From Goodfellowiella coeruleoviolacea (GTDB taxonomy: Bacteria > Actinomycetota > Actinomycetes > Mycobacteriales > Pseudonocardiaceae), in contig NZ_JAMTCK010000016.1 in the NCBI RefSeq assembly GCF_024171785.1, forward strand, positions 1-64,000: DNA of 64,000 nucleotides, in the 5' to 3' direction. Below, one piece after another: positions 63,231 to 64,000 of the stretch. The notes beneath the pieces were generated by a model. That model searched no databases, was not told the DNA's origin, and saw only the letters and a list, made by a program, of their open reading frames with translations. A program made the position numbers and the translations under genes. Within the stretch, counting starts at the first letter, position 1. The number at the start of each line of letters is the position of its first letter.

Positions 63231-64000
63231 GTGGACAGTGCTGTGGTCGCCGCCCAGGCCACCCACCTCATCTGCGGCTACCTGCACGACGTGAGCGGCG
63301 GCCTGGTCCGCCACCAGCCGGGCAGTGCGATCGACCAGCTGTGCGCCCTGGTGGCCGGCCGGCTGGCGCGGACCCACCTGGGCGCGCACGTGTTCGCGGA
63401 ACTGGAACGCCAGCCCACCGAGCCCGGCCGGCAGGAGTTGGCGGTCCGGGCGTTGACCGACGCGGCCGGCCAGGACCCGGTGTTCGCGTCCGTGCTGTCG
63501 GCCGCCGTGCAGACCGCTGCCGCGGCGCATCCCGCGGCGCACTGGGTGGGCAGTGGCAGCCGGCTCGCCGACCAGCAGCCGGCGACACCCGTCCAGCAGC
63601 CGGCGGTACCCGTCCAGCCGGCGGTGTTCCCGCCCGCGGTGAGCCCGCTGGCGCCGGTGCCGCTCACGCCCGTCGGCGCGACCGGTGCCCCCGACTCCGG
63701 CGGCTACCCCGTCGGCGTCCACGCCGGGTACCCGCGGCCGGGCACGCTGAGCCAGCTGCCGGTGGGCTCCGGTTCCCCCGCGCCGACCCGGCGCGGCAAC
63801 GCGCTCGCCCTCGGCATCCTCGGCGCGGTCGCGGTCATCGCGGTCGGCACCGTGGTGATCAGCCAGGCCAGCGGGAACGACCAGGCCACCAGCAGACCGG
63901 GCGCGGCCGGCGCGCTGGCCACGGCCAAGGACTTCCTGCACGCCAACCTCAACGACGACGCGCCCCGGCTGTGCGAGCTGCTCAGCGCGGACGCGCTCGC
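63231..64000 (+). CDS. Single-pass membrane protein, start only (cut by window end)
   Basis: From GTG 63231 (AGGAG 5 bases upstream; an in-frame GTG at 63213 is possible) the frame stays open to the window end, 256 residues. A helical N-terminal domain (AQATHLICGYLHDVSGG, ARTHLGAHVFAELERQP) is followed by a Pro/Val/Gln-rich spacer, then one membrane helix (ALALGILGAVAVIAVGTVVIS) and the start of an outer domain with ATAKDFLHANLNDD, which resembles DUF4878-type exported domains. Role unknown. Confidence 0.75.
   Translation, partial: MDSAVVAAQATHLICGYLHDVSGGLVRHQPGSAIDQLCALVAGRLARTHLGAHVFAELERQPTEPGRQELAVRALTDAAGQDPVFASVLSAAVQTAAAAHPAAHWVGSGSRLADQQPATPVQQPAVPVQPAVFPPAVSPLAPVPLTPVGATGAPDSGGYPVGVHAGYPRPGTLSQLPVGSGSPAPTRRGNALALGILGAVAVIAVGTVVISQASGNDQATSRPGAAGALATAKDFLHANLNDDAPRLCELLSADAL

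Overview
The window is a high-GC actinobacterial chromosome segment, most likely from the order Pseudonocardiales. Genes are dense and GC-rich, GTG starts are frequent, and the gene order matches the origin-proximal block of mycobacteria and relatives: PadR regulator, ino1, DUF5318 gene, ponA, a polytopic GT87-type protein, then rpsF-ssb-rpsR-rplI-dnaB. A perfect parS-type palindrome at 43252 and a cluster of DnaA boxes in front of dnaB also fit a position near oriC. The family-level placement is inference.

Layout. 1-200: start of an IS4-type transposase cut by the window edge. 400-9730: accessory metabolism and regulation (HxlR regulator with divergent NmrA-like gene, PPOX-type gene, haloalkane dehalogenase, an EndoU toxin with a coupled downstream small gene, DinB-like protein, MFS exporter, HAD phosphatase, SDR). 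9778-16375: small conserved proteins, a GT87 gene in one operon with an OmpR-type two-component system, and padR-ino1. 16564-30911: the conserved core (DUF5318, penicillin-binding protein, two GT87 paralogues, secreted SGNH hydrolase, endonuclease IV, surface protein, ribosomal/ssb operon, dnaB). 30961-45627: regulators and small enzymes (WYL proteins, VOC, SDR/TetR, amidase, ABM, two MmyB-type regulators, LCAT-like lipase, methyltransferase, GIDE-domain protein) with decayed gene fragments at 36236-36704. 45759-58770: two GGDEF proteins, a 945-residue secreted protein made of about 13 chaplin-like repeats with a membrane partner, a 753-residue beta-helix-like membrane protein, an AI-2E-family transporter and a MacS/MacR-type two-component system. 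58997-64000: LysR-like regulator, DUF1707 protein, PTS enzyme I, and the start of a single-pass membrane protein that runs off the end.

Main new observation: three long intergenic spaces (near 8724, 40691 and, inverted, 60160-60274) hold the same layout. Two DnaA-box-like 11-mers lie 8 nt apart, 35-36 nt precede a TAGG[C/A]T -10-like hexamer, and a C6/G5-rich hairpin core follows. The copies do not share a gene context, so this looks like a dispersed regulatory or small-RNA element. Other signals: a palindromic TetR operator, a PadR operator, GCTTATC repeats with 11-bp period before both the GT87 gene and its response regulator, an S6/S18-type leader hairpin, and at least eleven genes whose start codon lies 6-7 nt after a TANNNT hexamer, which predicts leaderless mRNAs.
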